A DNA stretch of 64,000 nucleotides from Mauremys mutica. Lineage: Eukaryota; Chordata; Testudines; Geoemydidae. The stretch's first letter is position 1, and every line of letters starts with the position of its first letter. The notes beneath the pieces were generated by a model. The model saw nothing but the letters and a program-made list of their open reading frames with translations, made no database searches and had not been told where the DNA came from. The position numbers were made by a program, and so were the translations under genes. The DNA lies in contig NC_059079.1 of the NCBI RefSeq assembly GCF_020497125.1, positions 8,091,053-8,155,052 on the forward strand, in the 5' to 3' direction. Shown one piece after another: positions 43,627-54,806 of this stretch.

Positions 43627-46600
43627 AACAGCAAGCTAGGAAACAAACAAAAAACATAGCCTTGCTACAACTCTATCTACCCTCTCCAGGGAACTGTCCA
43701 GCCTGAAATGCTCCTGGGAAACACTGGATAACAGCAAGTCAACGGCAGCATAAATTCTACAATCCCAGATTTCTGCATTGAAAATCAGTGCATTGACTAA
43801 TGTGCACAGAGGGACCTCGCTCCATCAATAATAATACACAGTAGCAAGTAGTATTTTGGCAAGGATCTAGCATATTCCTCAAAAGTGCACTTGTAGTTAT
43901 GGATGGTGCTGCCAAGTTGAAAAGGTTTAATACTGGTACGTCATTCGTTTATAATGTGCACACCTATGCAACTGGCCACTTACCATGTTGGCCCCACAGA
44001 CAAGTAAATTATCTCTGCACTCTAGAGTTTAATCTGCCCTTGGAAGCTGCCCAGCAGCATCACTGAAATGCAATGCAGAGAGTTAATTATTAGTTAATAC
44101 TACAATGTTGCCCATAGAAACATTCATACAGGAAACTTCATTATGATGGTCCATGATGGAGCGCTCAGAAGCATCAACAGCTGGACAGATTATAGCCAGT
44201 TTGGACGTCTCCTGCACAAGAGAAGACATGCCTTCTAAAAAAGGCTGAGACAAATCAGAAGACATAACGTAGATTAATTTCTCCTGCCTTTCCTGTTAGA
44301 AAAATCAGGCAAGTGGAAAATGCAGAACTGACCCTTTTCCTTTGGTTTTATGTCTCAGCTTGTCTTCTTGCACTCTTAATGCCACTGGCTTCTGAGAAAA
44401 GAATGACCATTAAGGAAAAGGAAGAAGGAAAGAACAGAGACAGAAGACATCTGGCATGCTTTGAAGGTGGTAAGTGGCCATACAACCCATCCTTTAACTT
44501 TCTTCTAGTTAGGTATTTGAGAAGGAGCTGGACACTCATGCAGAAGATGGTTACCTTACCATCCATAGCATAAGGATTCTTGGGTGCTTTAGAAGGACCT
44601 TACAAACACAAGGACGCTATATAAGGACCTTTACAACCAGTGCCCACTGATTAGTTCATCCCCCACCAAAATGGAACCACTGGAAATGCAGCAGCCAACA
44701 AATGCTCGTGAGAGGTGGTGGAGACTGGAAGCTTTTTTCTCTCTTGGAGATTTCCCATCCATGCACAACTTGACCTGACCAGTGGTGATTAAAGGATCAA
44801 ATGAGATTATGGGTAAAACTTTCAAAAGCACCTCAGGAGCCCAAGTACTATTTTCAAAAGTGATTTAGATATGTAATAGATTTTTAAAGATTGTTCACAA
44901 TAGATATCGTCATCATACAGGTGTTTTGTTTTTACAGCTGGTATTATCAAAGGAGTGTATGGCTGCTCTGCTCCCACGGACGTGTAACTAGATTGGGTAC
45001 CTAACCCTATTGGTTTCCTTTGAAATTCCCAGACTCTTATTTTTTGTGGAAGCCTCATGTTTACAGAATCAGGGCACTAACAGAACGGACTACATCCCTG
45101 GATAAAACCGATAGCATAGCATCTGTCTCCCTACATATTTCTGTCCATAAACTTTCAGTCCTTACCAATGACATCCGTGCTAATCCAGCTGTATCCCTCC
45201 GCAGCAGATACTGCCAATTTCTACAAATCATATGTTAGTTTTGCCCTATAGAGAAATATCCATCAGTGAAAGAGATGAAACAACCAGATTAACTTCCATT
45301 TGTAATCGACAGTAGGATAGAATTTAAAGCCAGGTTTCCACACAAAGAAGGCTGCAGAGAGCCCATTATGCCACCAACACAAGCTCTCACGTGTACTTCA
45401 CAACTATTCCCCAATAAGCTGAGTTACCTGCATAATTACTTCCCAGTACAGTACTTCAGTATAGTAAGATGTTTGCTATTACTATAATACCAGTGCAACT
45501 TCAGGGTTGTAAGTGGAAAAACAATGATTTGATATTAATCACAGTACCGTAATTGCACCAGCATATTGACTGGGTTTGTATAATAATTTCAACATTAAAG
45601 GGACACATCCCTTATGCAAGAGATGTACCATAATTATGTCTTTACCATATGTTCAAAGTTAAATTACATCTTGAATATTTCTATGAGTATCACGTTCTCA
45701 GAGTTGCAAGTGCTCCTATTGGTGGCATAGTGAGTGCTAGCCAGACTTTCCCCCGCGAAGACCCAGATTTAGATACTGTCCTGGTATAGATCAGACTCGA
45801 ATTTGGTAATTTCCACTTTTTCCCCTCGTCACCCTATTTCTGCGGATGGCATGTGCCCAAGCAATCAAGCAGAGTGACTAAAGCTCCTCAAGTGCAAAGC
45901 TAGGATTCCTCCAGTTATTCCGAACAGTCAACCAGTCAATACTGTTCTACTACAACACCGTGGAAAATACGGTTTCAGACCTGTGACAAGATGCCGCCTC
46001 TGGGCCAGACTCAGCACTGTACAATGTAACTGGAAGGCAGGGGAAAGGCCCTCACTGGGGAATATACGCCGGTGCAGACAGCCCGCTATGCGCAGCCAGG
46101 TGGCTGGCTGGGCACCACCTCCTCAGTGGGCCTGGGTTCAAGGGATATTCCAAGGGGAGGCAGAGCAGAGGTGAGCCAGAGGAGGGAGAATGCAGTTCAG
46201 GGGCAGGAAGATGCAGGGCTAAAATGGAGTTGTATCCCAGTGATTCTGTGCCCCTGAAATGGCCATTGGAACAGGAGCACATGTTAGCAGAGCCTGGGGG
46301 CTGACTAAGCCTGTGCCCCAGGCCTTACCAGCCCCACAAGCGTCTGCGTAGAAGAGACGCAAACTGAGTCCCCTCCATTCCTGCGCAGGCACCTGCTCTA
46401 GTTCAAAGGATGTATCTGACTCTTAGAATCTAAGGGCCAGTAACAGAGATTTCTTCTCTCTGCCACGGTATTTACATAGGTTCCGCCCAGCAACGGGTCT
46501 TTATTCTGCACAGTGATACAGCCCAGAAAGGTCATCTAATTACAAAAAAACACAATACTTATTGGATGCATTAATGCTTCTGCAATTTTAATAGCAATAT

Positions 46601-46663
46601 GATCGCTGGGATTTATATTATTTTCCCTTTCTGATTAATTATTTACACCGACAGGCAAGGGTT
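43627..46663. other. Non-coding stretch
   Basis: No gene. Small local duplication at about 44593-44637 (AAGGACCTTACAAACA and AAGGACCTTTACAACCA). About 44815-44875 is an ancient palindromic scrap (ACTTTCAAAAGCACCTCAGG AGCCCAAGT). Candidate conserved non-coding sequence, judged by even AT-rich composition with TAAT words: about 45530-45700 and 46540-46660. Confidence 0.4.
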
Positions 46664-46708
46664 ATTAAGAATGTGTGCGCTTTCCTGTGCCGCAAAGAGA
46701 TTTTAAAA
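46664..46708 (+). repeat. 45-bp segment shared with 1051-1095
   Basis: ATTAAGAATGTGTGCGCTTT CCTGTGCCGCAAAGAGATTT TAAAA matches 1051-1095 at 41 of 45 positions, all four differences being transitions. At 1051 the segment lies within a CR1 3' end; here the CR1 context is not evident. Confidence 0.7.
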
Positions 46709-47315
46709 GGGGAAGGAGGAGACACGCAGACACTCAACATTTGAGCTCAGACTGTTTTCATATTCCATGACTTAGCAATGGGTCTGTCCTTGCCCAGCGA
46801 TGGAACCTCACTCATTCAGAACAACATTTTTGAGCTGGGACATGTTTGTTTAAATACATTTATAATGCTACAGCTTTCTTGTTTGCTGAGCTGGTACTGG
46901 GGGCTCCAAGGTTAGTCTTAACATACCGGTAGTCAGGGAGCATCTTCCCATCAGCTCACTCAGATGCCAGACACAGAGGAACCCAGAGCAGCAATGCTGC
47001 AGAGTCTGACCTGGTGCTAACTGCTTTTGCTAACAAGGCTACACTCAGCACAGGCAACTGGTTCAATGGGGAAGTTTTGTCTTTAATGGCTTATATGATC
47101 TAAATACTACGCTTTGCATAAGGACCCCCCTTGAATGTGCTGTCTATTGATTCAGAGAGCAGAACAAATCCTACTTGCCAAGACAGAGTATGCCCAGGGC
47201 CAGATTTTCAGAGACACTGAGCAATCGCAACTCCCATTGACTTAAATCAGTGACAAGTCTGTATTTCTGAAAATCAAGCCTAAGGATATGCCTACACTCC
47301 AATACGTTTTGCCTG
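46709..47315. other. Non-coding stretch
   Basis: No gene. About 47206-47281 (GGCCAGATTTTCAGAGACAC to TTTCTGAAAATCAAGCC) is a member of the ancient palindromic family with AAAATC-GGCC ends. Confidence 0.4.
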
Positions 47316-47627
47316 CATCTTTCAGCTCCTCATAGGGTACGTCTACACTACAATAAAAACACCCAGAGCAGCAAGTCTCAGAGTTTGGGTCAAGGGACTC
47401 GGGCTCGCACTAGGGGGTTAAAAATAGCAGGGTAGACTTTCAGGCTCAGGCTGAAACCCGGTGAGGAGGGAGGGTTTCAGAGTGTGTGCTCCAGCCTGAG
47501 CCCGACCGTCTACATTTGCTATTTTTTGCCCCATAGCATGAGCTTGAGTCGGTTGACTCAGGCTGTGAGATTCACTACCACAGGTTTTTTATTGCCGTGT
47601 AGACATTCCCTATGAGGAGCTGAAAGA
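47316..47627. mobile_element. Fold-back MITE with inverted flanks
   Basis: The core, 47334-47612, starts TAGGGTACGTCTACACTACA and ends CCGTGTAGACATTCCCTA, the same family as 24851, with inner pairing (GGCTCAGGCTGAAACCC-type text against CAGCCTGAGCCCGA; GAGTTTGGGTCAAGGGACTC-type text weakly against GAGTCGGTTGACTCAGG). Uniquely, a perfect 21-base inverted repeat, ATCTTTCAGCTCCTCATAGG G, brackets it at 47316-47336 and, reversed, at 47610-47627 and inward. So the inverted repeat runs well past the usual TAGGG end. Confidence 0.75.
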
Positions 47628-48439
47628 TATGGGCCAAACAGAGATCAGCCATACCCAATAACGCTGCAAGGTCCAGTCAGCCAGTGAGCCACTTTAATTC
47701 TTATGCCTACTTTATGCCCAGGTGAATTTCTTTCTATATTTAGTGCATTACATATCAGAATCTGTTGGTTCATTTCCTGCAAGCCCAGATTTTTATACAA
47801 AACTGTACTGTTATCTTCATGAATTTTAATTGCGGGGGAGGCAAAGAGGAAGAGGGAATTCACAGAGAGGGAAAGAAAATCCTCATGCTTTATGCTGTTC
47901 AATTCACTCTGCTTGGAAACAAATTGGTACCACCAGCTTTTAATTAGTTGGCAGCTTGGTGCCCCAATGTTTCTTTATAAGAAAGAATTTTACTCATGAA
48001 TAATAATTTTATGAAAAAGATATTTAAGTAATGAACAGAAGAGTCTATAGCACAAAATGACAAACACCGCTCTGACTGGAAGTCTGTCATTAATGACAGA
48101 AGAACAGTCATTTAAAAAAAAAAACAACAAAAAAAACCCCCGAATCTATATCATCCAGAAGCTACAAAATACCAGAGAAAGATTGCTGGCAGACGGACTA
48201 AAAAAAAAAATGGTTCCAAGTACCAAAAAGAGAGTAAACCCAAGAGAAAATGATAAGAGCAAGTCCCAAGTGGGGTGACCCTTTAAGATCACACAGTAAA
48301 CTCATGAGTCAGGGGAGAAGTGGGAAAGTTTCTGAGATGTGGTGGCAGACGCAGCTCTCTTTATCTCATATCTGTGTTTACGGCAAGCTATATATCACAT
48401 ACTCACTCCAGGACAAATTGCAGCCTGCCCCTGCAGGAA
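47628..48439. other. Non-coding stretch
   Basis: No gene recognised. A-rich low-complexity sequence at about 48113-48138 and 48200-48210. Confidence 0.4.
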
Positions 48440-48447
48440 GGTGCAAA

Positions 48448-48565
48448 TAGGGTGACTAAACAGCAAATGTAAAAAAATCGGGAGGGGGGGGTAATAGGAG
48501 CCGATATAAGAAAAAGACCCAAAATCAGGACTGTCGCTATAAAATTGGGACAACTGGTCACCCTA
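48448..48565 (+). mobile_element. 120-bp-family MITE, copy 3, with perfect 8-bp duplication
   Basis: Starts TAGGGTGACTAAACAGC and ends CAACTGGTCACCCTA, with CGATATAAGAAAAAGACCCA inside, same sense as the copy at 11978. Identical 8-mers GGTGCAAA flank it (48440-48447 and 48566-48573), fixing its limits. Length 118 bp, non-coding. Confidence 0.9.
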
Positions 48566-48573
48566 GGTGCAAA

Positions 48574-49078
48574 TGGGGAGTGGGAAGAGGGCACAAGGAG
48601 CATGCCCAGATCTCTGCACTGGGAAGCAAGTCTAGCCGCAGTTGCAGTCCTTGCTCCTGACTCGTGCTACTAGCCTGCCGAAAAGGGGACGGGGAGGAAA
48701 AGGCATCATGGCGCTCACACACACCAGTCAGCCTCGCCATGAGAATACACCACACAACCCTTAAAAAAGTCACAATGTATCCCTGGGCCTGACTGTAGCT
48801 ATGCAATGAGGCAAATTCAAGCCAGAATTTTTTCAGCAAATCGAGTGTGTTTGGAGCATGGGTCACGTCTACAGTAAAAGCCTAGCTCCGCAGGCTGTGC
48901 TGAAACACAAAACCAGGAATGTTTGCTTACCTCAGACAGGGAAGGAATTCTGCTGCTCCAACAAGGTGGTGGAGAAGCCTAGCTCTATGTCTGGGGTGTG
49001 GCGCTGCTAGGAATTGTGGGTAACCATGCCCTTAGCAGGAAAGGCTTGCTGAAACTCCAGGCAGGGCAGTGTCTGAGG
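48574..49078. other. Spacer between two MITE copies, nothing recognised
   Basis: About 500 bases without gene or known repeat; the two flanking MITE copies face in opposite directions. Confidence 0.4.
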
Positions 49079-49183
49079 TAGGGTGACCAGATGTCCCGAT
49101 TTTGGGGTCTTTTTCTTATATAGGCTCCTATTACCCCCCTACCCCCGTCCCGATTTTTTCACATTTGCTGTCTGGTCACCCTA
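49079..49183 (-). mobile_element. 120-bp-family MITE, copy 4
   Basis: Starts TAGGGTGACCAGATGTCCCG and ends GCTGTCTGGTCACCCTA, with CTTATATAGGCTCCTATTAC inside, same sense as the copy at 10215. Flanks GTCTGAGG and ACGAGGAG do not form a clear duplication, so it may have decayed or an end may have shifted. Confidence 0.85.
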
Positions 49184-49986
49184 ACGAGGAGGAGTTAGAA
49201 TCATGGCTCCATGCAGATGGAGCTCTACTAGAAGGTATGAAAGGCCAGGTCTTACGGAGGAGTTTTTCTTTTCCCTCTCCATCTTCTGTTATGAACTTCA
49301 CAGTAGAGTAAATCTCAGGTAGCAGTCAGGCCTGCTGTGCAGGAAAACGCTAAGTATGAATAAGAAACCCTTCCATCACACAGTCACAGAAAGCATGCTT
49401 CCTGGGGCTTGAAAGGCAGCTGTGCCTTAAATGATTTGCTCTTTAATGGGCTTTTTAAAAAAAAAATAAATCTGTAATCAGCATGTGAACTCTGAAAAAC
49501 CATTGGTTTGGTTGAAGAGAGTAAGCAGCTCTGACTCTGGTGAACCCACACAGCCTCCTATTCCCAGCCTAGCACACAATTGCCCGATCAGTCAACATCC
49601 TTGATCCAATTTTCGCATTTGATGTTTTGTATTAAGAATAATGAACTTTCAGAAGATGTTATCTGACACACCAGGTAACTCTGCATCTTTTATTTTTTAG
49701 CACTTTGAGAAACAGAATTATACGCAACATAAACCCAAGAACATAGCACAGGGCAATGACCTATAAGGCCCCAGTCAGATCCCCATGGGCATATTCTTGT
49801 GATTATGTGTAGTCCACTGAAATCACTGAGGATCTGCATGAGCCCAGGAGTCTCCCCACACAAATCCACTTAAAGGATTGAGACCTATGATAGGCCCACA
49901 GTACCCTCCTCTCATGGGAACACCTACAGAAGCAGGGCTAGAGGAAAGGAAACGGGTCACAGATCTCCTAGAGGAGCTTCCCCACA
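49184..49986. other. Non-coding stretch, nothing recognised
   Basis: No gene or repeat recognised. An A/T homopolymer stretch lies at about 49457-49471. Confidence 0.4.
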
Positions 49987-49987
49987 A

Positions 49988-50046
49988 TCATTGAATCATA
50001 GGAGTGGAAGGGACCTTGAGATATTATCTAGTCCAGTCCCCTGCAG
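49988..50046 (-). mobile_element. CR1-type 3' tail fragment, reverse strand
   Basis: TTGAATCATAGGAGTGGAAG GGACCTTGAGATATTATCTA GTCCAGTCCCCTGC is the terminal end of a CR1 subfamily that uses GGAAGGGACCT and TCTAGTCCAGTCC. Only about 60 bases are present. Confidence 0.75.
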
Positions 50047-51110
50047 GGGAGATGGTGGTCACCAGATGGAGCAGGCCACAGTTCTGCCACCAGAAGCCAA
50101 CAGGTCCTTGAGACCTGTTGAAATCCTAGAGGATCTGGAAGAAGCAAAACCCATCTGCATGGAGATGCTCTCTCTCTCCTCACTGGCTGTAAGGTCCAAG
50201 GAGCCATGCTACCCAGGGTCACCCAGGCTTCAGCTAACTTCGGGACCCCCTTAAAGTGGGGGCTCCATGGAAAAGTCATAACTGTGTCTGTATTCCCTTT
50301 CCCTAGTAATCTGCATGGGGCTGGTGGAATACAGACCCTTTCCCCCTCAAAGTCCTGCTCTCAACCTGCCACCTCCTACTTCAGACCCACCTACTATTTA
50401 GCCCTGGCTACCTCATGGATGCCTTCCTCTCTCCCTCATGGGAAATTCACAGACTGATGTGCTCCGGGGCACCATTTCAATGAGGCACAGAGTAAACTCG
50501 AAGGAAGGGCTAGGGATTCAGGAAGCACTTTTGCAGACAGGGAACCAAAGCATACGGAGTAAGGCACTGTATGGAGTGAGTGCCATATTTCAGTTTTACA
50601 TGCTCCGTGAGGTGGGAGTGAATCGACTTGTCTTACTAGTGCTGCCATCACTTCATTGACTGGGCACATGAGGATAGAGACTGAAAGTTTTAGTATCAAA
50701 AGGGTTAGATGGGGGCTTTCTGATGGGGCAGAGAGAAAGGAGGATTATTTTAGATTCAAATGCAATATTAGCAGATTGACTAGATAAGGTTTAGTTCTGC
50801 TCCATTCTGCCCTGGGATTTTTGGATGAGTGTTCACCACAACCTTAGCATCCTACCATACTGCTGAGCTGTGTAGGGAAGCAGTAATGATGAGGACTGTC
50901 CTGGTATCGGTCAGACTTCTCATGTGCCAACATCCCAGCTTGGGACACAAATGGATAAACAGCCAAAATGCAGGGGACAAAAAACAAATTATGAATGCAG
51001 GACATTTTAAAGGACTCATTCCTTTAGTATAACTAGCTCTGTCTCAAACACCAGCTTCATGATTCTTTATCTCTGATGTCAACCATGATCAATGACAATA
51101 TGCAGGGATT
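50047..51110. other. Non-coding stretch, nothing recognised
   Basis: No gene or repeat recognised; frames up to 87 codons overlap on both strands. Confidence 0.4.
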
Positions 51111-51527
51111 AGAGATGGGCAAAAAAAAATTTATGCAAACAGGAGAGTTGCTGGAACAATACAAATTTTTGAGGTGACAAACTAGTCGCAAATTTGGGTC
51201 AGTTTTGGTGAACTGTTTTGATCAAAAAATCAGAAATGTCAAAATGGTTCATTTTGGAAAAACGTTTCATTTCAGAATTTCCCTACGTTTTCTTTAAAAA
51301 AACCCCACCTGTAACAAACATTTTTAAAGGCCAAAAAATGAAACGCTGAAAAGTTGGGGCTGAGTGAAATATTACTTTCAACCCAAAACACATTTTTCAA
51401 CTTTTTCATTTCCCTGAGAAATTTGAATTTTGTTAAAATTTCGGTTCAATCTGAAATTAGCCCTCCCCCAGCCTTCCAATTTTTCATTTTGGCTCCAAAA
51501 AATGAAAAATTGGTTATTTGCCCAGCT
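51111..51527. mobile_element. AT-rich MITE with GGGCAAA ends, 417 bp
   Basis: AGAGATGGGCAAA at the left and (reverse) CAGCTGGGCAAATAACC at the right pair. The interior is dominated by TTTCATTT, AAAATGAAA and similar words in both senses (for example AATTTTTCATTTTGGC and GCCAAAAAATGAAACG), making a large imperfect hairpin. No coding capacity. Confidence 0.6.
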
Positions 51528-51861
51528 GTTGTGGTGGGGGAGGGGCCCAATTTGCATGGAATGTAGGTTACTTTGGTACTAAAGTGAGTGATATCCTTCA
51601 AAATGGGGGGCACCACAGTGTATCATGATCAGTGAAACTGGAGCCAGAGGGCCCACGCTCCCCGGAGGGACTAACATGGACTGGACACTAGTCCACGAAC
51701 TGGGAACAAGAAAAGTTAAGCACCTCAGCCAGATGGGCACAGCAGTGCACTGGGTTTAATGAAATTCCACTTGCCCCATGAACACACACAAAGTCTGTAG
51801 TGGAGCCACTGGTTACTCTAGCTACAGGCCAACTAGAACCGTACTGCAGTGCCACACACCA

Positions 51862-52100
51862 GGTCTCAATGCCACTCACTCAAATTTGGCCTGGCTGCCC
51901 CTCTAGCGTGACGAAGGGTCAGCCAGGCCAAATCTGCCACTTTAGGCCTATGAGGAAAGGGAGAACACTAAAATTTTGCCAAGGATGGCAGGTGGTTTTG
52001 AGTAGCCTCTGAGTGGAGCAGCAAATTGAACCTGGGTCTTCTGAGTGGTCACCCCAACCACTGGGCCCGTCTTCTGCTTGTGTTTCAAGACACCTAAGAA
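51862..52100 (-). repeat. tRNA-derived interspersed repeat
   Basis: On the reverse strand it begins near 52075 with GGGCCCAGTGGTTGGGGTGA CCACTCAG, like a tRNA A box, then CCCAGGTTCAATTTGC, like a B box. It continues to 51862, where the last 55 bases are shared with 1269-1325. The order (tRNA-like head, then body) fits a SINE-type repeat. Not a working tRNA. A frame of 86 codons crossing it is incidental. Confidence 0.55.
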
Positions 52101-52870
52101 AGGACACCAGCCTGTTATAGCGAGAGCTCGCCAAGGTTTCTTTGTTCCTAATATTTCTCTCTGTGGGACTGGCTGTCACTAATTTTTCTCTGCCTCTAGG
52201 AAAGTTATCAGTGACTTTTCTAATGCTGCTTTCAGAGCTATTTCCTATTTTTCATGAATCTAGCTGATAAGACTTTGCTGTATCGTATTTACTTCTGTTT
52301 TCCAATTCTAAGGAAAAGCAAACAATGCGGAAACCTTTAATTTCACATTTTCCCCCAGCTGGTAAAAATGATAGCTAGATATGCATGCATCAGTATAATC
52401 ATCTCCTAAACAAATGGCACAATGACAAATAGGGGGGGGAGAGTACTACACAAGCTGGTGTTTTCAATTTAGAAAGTATGCATTATTTACACTGCCATTA
52501 TTCCACTCAATTTGAGTTCACGCTTTAGTCCTAATTTCAGTATAATCAAAGTCAATGAATATTTAATCAGCATTGCTTCCAGAAATTGAGTAATGCCATT
52601 AACATAATGTCCCCAGGACTTCAGTGCCGATTTTCCTCAAATGCACGGGACTTCCATGCCTTCCCCACCATCCCCTTCTTTAATCAGTTGATGTTCAGAG
52701 CTTCACCTCAGCTGGTCAGATAAGGTGAAAATGGTCCACATTATTTTATTTTTTTTAAAAGCATAGACATTTCACCACCCATACTGATTCAGCCTAGTGT
52801 GTGAGTTATACAAAGTGTGCTGTTTTCATTAGCTCCATCCTAATATAGGAATCCGTGATAATTAAAAGAG
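52101..52870. other. Non-coding stretch
   Basis: No gene. About 52440-52620 (TTTAGAAAGTATGCATTATT through GCCATTAACATAATGTCCCC) is AT-rich, non-repetitive and a possible conserved non-coding element; unverified. Confidence 0.4.
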
Positions 52871-52874
52871 TCCA

Positions 52875-53130
52875 ATTGCACTTATATAGCACCTTGCATC
52901 AAAGGATCTCAAATCATTTTGCAAACAATTAATTCTCACCCCACCTCTGGTAGGCTGGCAGTGGTTATTGGTATATGCATTCTGTAGATGGGCAAAATGA
53001 AGCAGAGAGATGTCAAGTGACTAGCCGACTGCCGCCTAGTACATTAATGATAGGTTGGTGTAGCACTCAGGTGTCCTGATTAACTCCATGTTCCTTTTTC
53101 CAACCAACAGACTGTGCTACCTCCCCCAAA
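52875..53130 (-). mobile_element. MIR-like SINE, nearly full length, reverse strand
   Basis: CACTTATATAGCACCTTGCA TCAAAGGATCTCAAA, then GTAGATGGGCAAAATGAAGC AGAGAGATGTCAAGTGAC, then CAGGTGTCCTGATTAACTCC follow MIR read from its 3' end to the tRNA-like head (usual GATGGGGAAACTGAGGCA and GGTGTCCTGACTCCCA). The extended 3' part with AAAGGATCTCAAAGC is common in reptile copies. Confidence 0.7.
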
Positions 53131-54801
53131 CAAGAAAACCATCAGTACATATTAATATTTATGAACAATGCAAAATTACAGCATAAAAAAACTGGTCAGA
53201 CGTTTCAGAGCCGCTAAAAGTGATAAAAAATATATAGCTTTTGAGCTATGTGCCTGGAGCGTTCTCTAGTCTACACATACACACCCCTCCAGTGGGTTTG
53301 CATCTAATCTATCAACTTTTCTAACATGACCATCACTATAACATCTAGACTATGCATCCAATTAATGTCCTTCTCTGGCTGTGTTCGTACATAAAGGCCT
53401 TCACTATAGCACATGAGTACCTGAAGGGTATAGATTTAAAACACTAGACAAATTCCAAAATTCCCTATTTTAATGCCTAGTTAAAGTTTTAATGAAGTCT
53501 GAGTCAGCAACTTTGCTTAGGTTGCCCAGAAATCTGAATCTCAATTGCTCTTTAATTAGATTAGATTAGATTTCATTAGATTAGAATGGATTCCTTTACA
53601 CATTAAGCAGGGGAGCTCAAACTGTAAGTTCAGTTTTGCAAATGCTGACAACATATACAATATAACTACTTAGTCAGGCTATGTAAGAATGTGTATCCAG
53701 AATGTGGTTCCTATCTGTGATAGGGAGAGCTTCAGTAATATTTATCTTCACTGCACTTTCACAAAGCATCTCGTCTGAAGTCCATGATCCTAAGTTCAGA
53801 TCAGATCAGGAACAGACCCTTGAAGGCCATTGCTGTTTTCAGTCTTTAGTATAAAAACCATGCTACATCTGACAATTGCTCTGAAGAGGTCTGGGAATGC
53901 ATAAATGGACATGGTAACAAGCACTTTTCAGCATAACAAAAGGTAAAATACGAAGCTCTCCCAGGTAAAGGAAATGAGGCTAGCAGTAGAATTGTCAGAG
54001 GGAGTTGGGTTATGCTTGAATGCACAGTATGTAGAAGACTTCTCTCCAACAATGGTCTTCAAAACTTTGTCATTCCAGTATTTTCTTAAAGAGCTCACAA
54101 GCTTTTGAGGGGTATAATTAGGCAGAAAAATGTTCTACAGCTTTGCTGGGTTGACAACATTTGGTATTCATTGATCAGGACCAGTTCAAACAATTTGGGG
54201 TCCCCTTGTAAAGGTACTTGAATGAGTCTTCAGCTGCAAAGCCTGTTTGCAATCTGCCTCAAATCCCTATCCCTTGTCATTTGAAAGGGTTCACTTTTAC
54301 AGATGGCGAGGAGGAAAAGGTGTGTGAATGAGAGCGCGCGCAAAATTTGCAATGCGCTACAAAGGAAAAATGTCTTATTTGGCCACGTAGCTCACGTCCG
54401 CAGCAAGCACTAGTTCATCCCACACGGTGAGCATTAGCAGTAAATATCACATGATGCTAGGGCCCTCATCATCTGCAGCTGAAGATCTAGCTGCATTTTA
54501 ACCAGCCTTGCCATTCATGACAATGAGTGATCCGAGTCCAGCAGTGACCTCTGACTGTTTGGAGCTTAAGGAACACACAGGTATTGTAGTCGGTCTCTCA
54601 GTAGAGGAAGGTTCTGCCATCTAGTCCACCCGACACCCTCTCACACTTGGCTAACTAATGTAATAGCTTTAGGTGTTATCCTAGGGAGACCCCACTACCC
54701 TTTTGGCTGGCAGTCAAGAATCATGGAGCCAGCTGTCTGCCAGTGGCATTGGAAAAGAAAAATGGTGAGTTTAGTCTGAATTTGTGAACTTTACTGAATT
54801 C
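53131..54801. other. Non-coding stretch
   Basis: No gene recognised. A pentamer microsatellite, GATTA, repeats with one interruption at 53555-53585 (TTAGATTAGATTAGA, then CATTAGATTAGA). Confidence 0.4.
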
Positions 54802-54806
54802 AGGTC

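Noticed and set aside
44313..44573. 86-codon frame beginning MENAELTLFLWFYVSACLLA, suggesting a signal peptide
   Set aside because: The hydrophobic start is followed by low-complexity charged residues, no splice sites or homology were recognised, and an antisense frame of similar length overlaps it.
47316..47627. Hairpins as microRNA precursors
   Set aside because: The large palindromes here and at 24851, 28843 and 61929 have transposon ends and are much longer than microRNA precursors; no separate short hairpin stood out.
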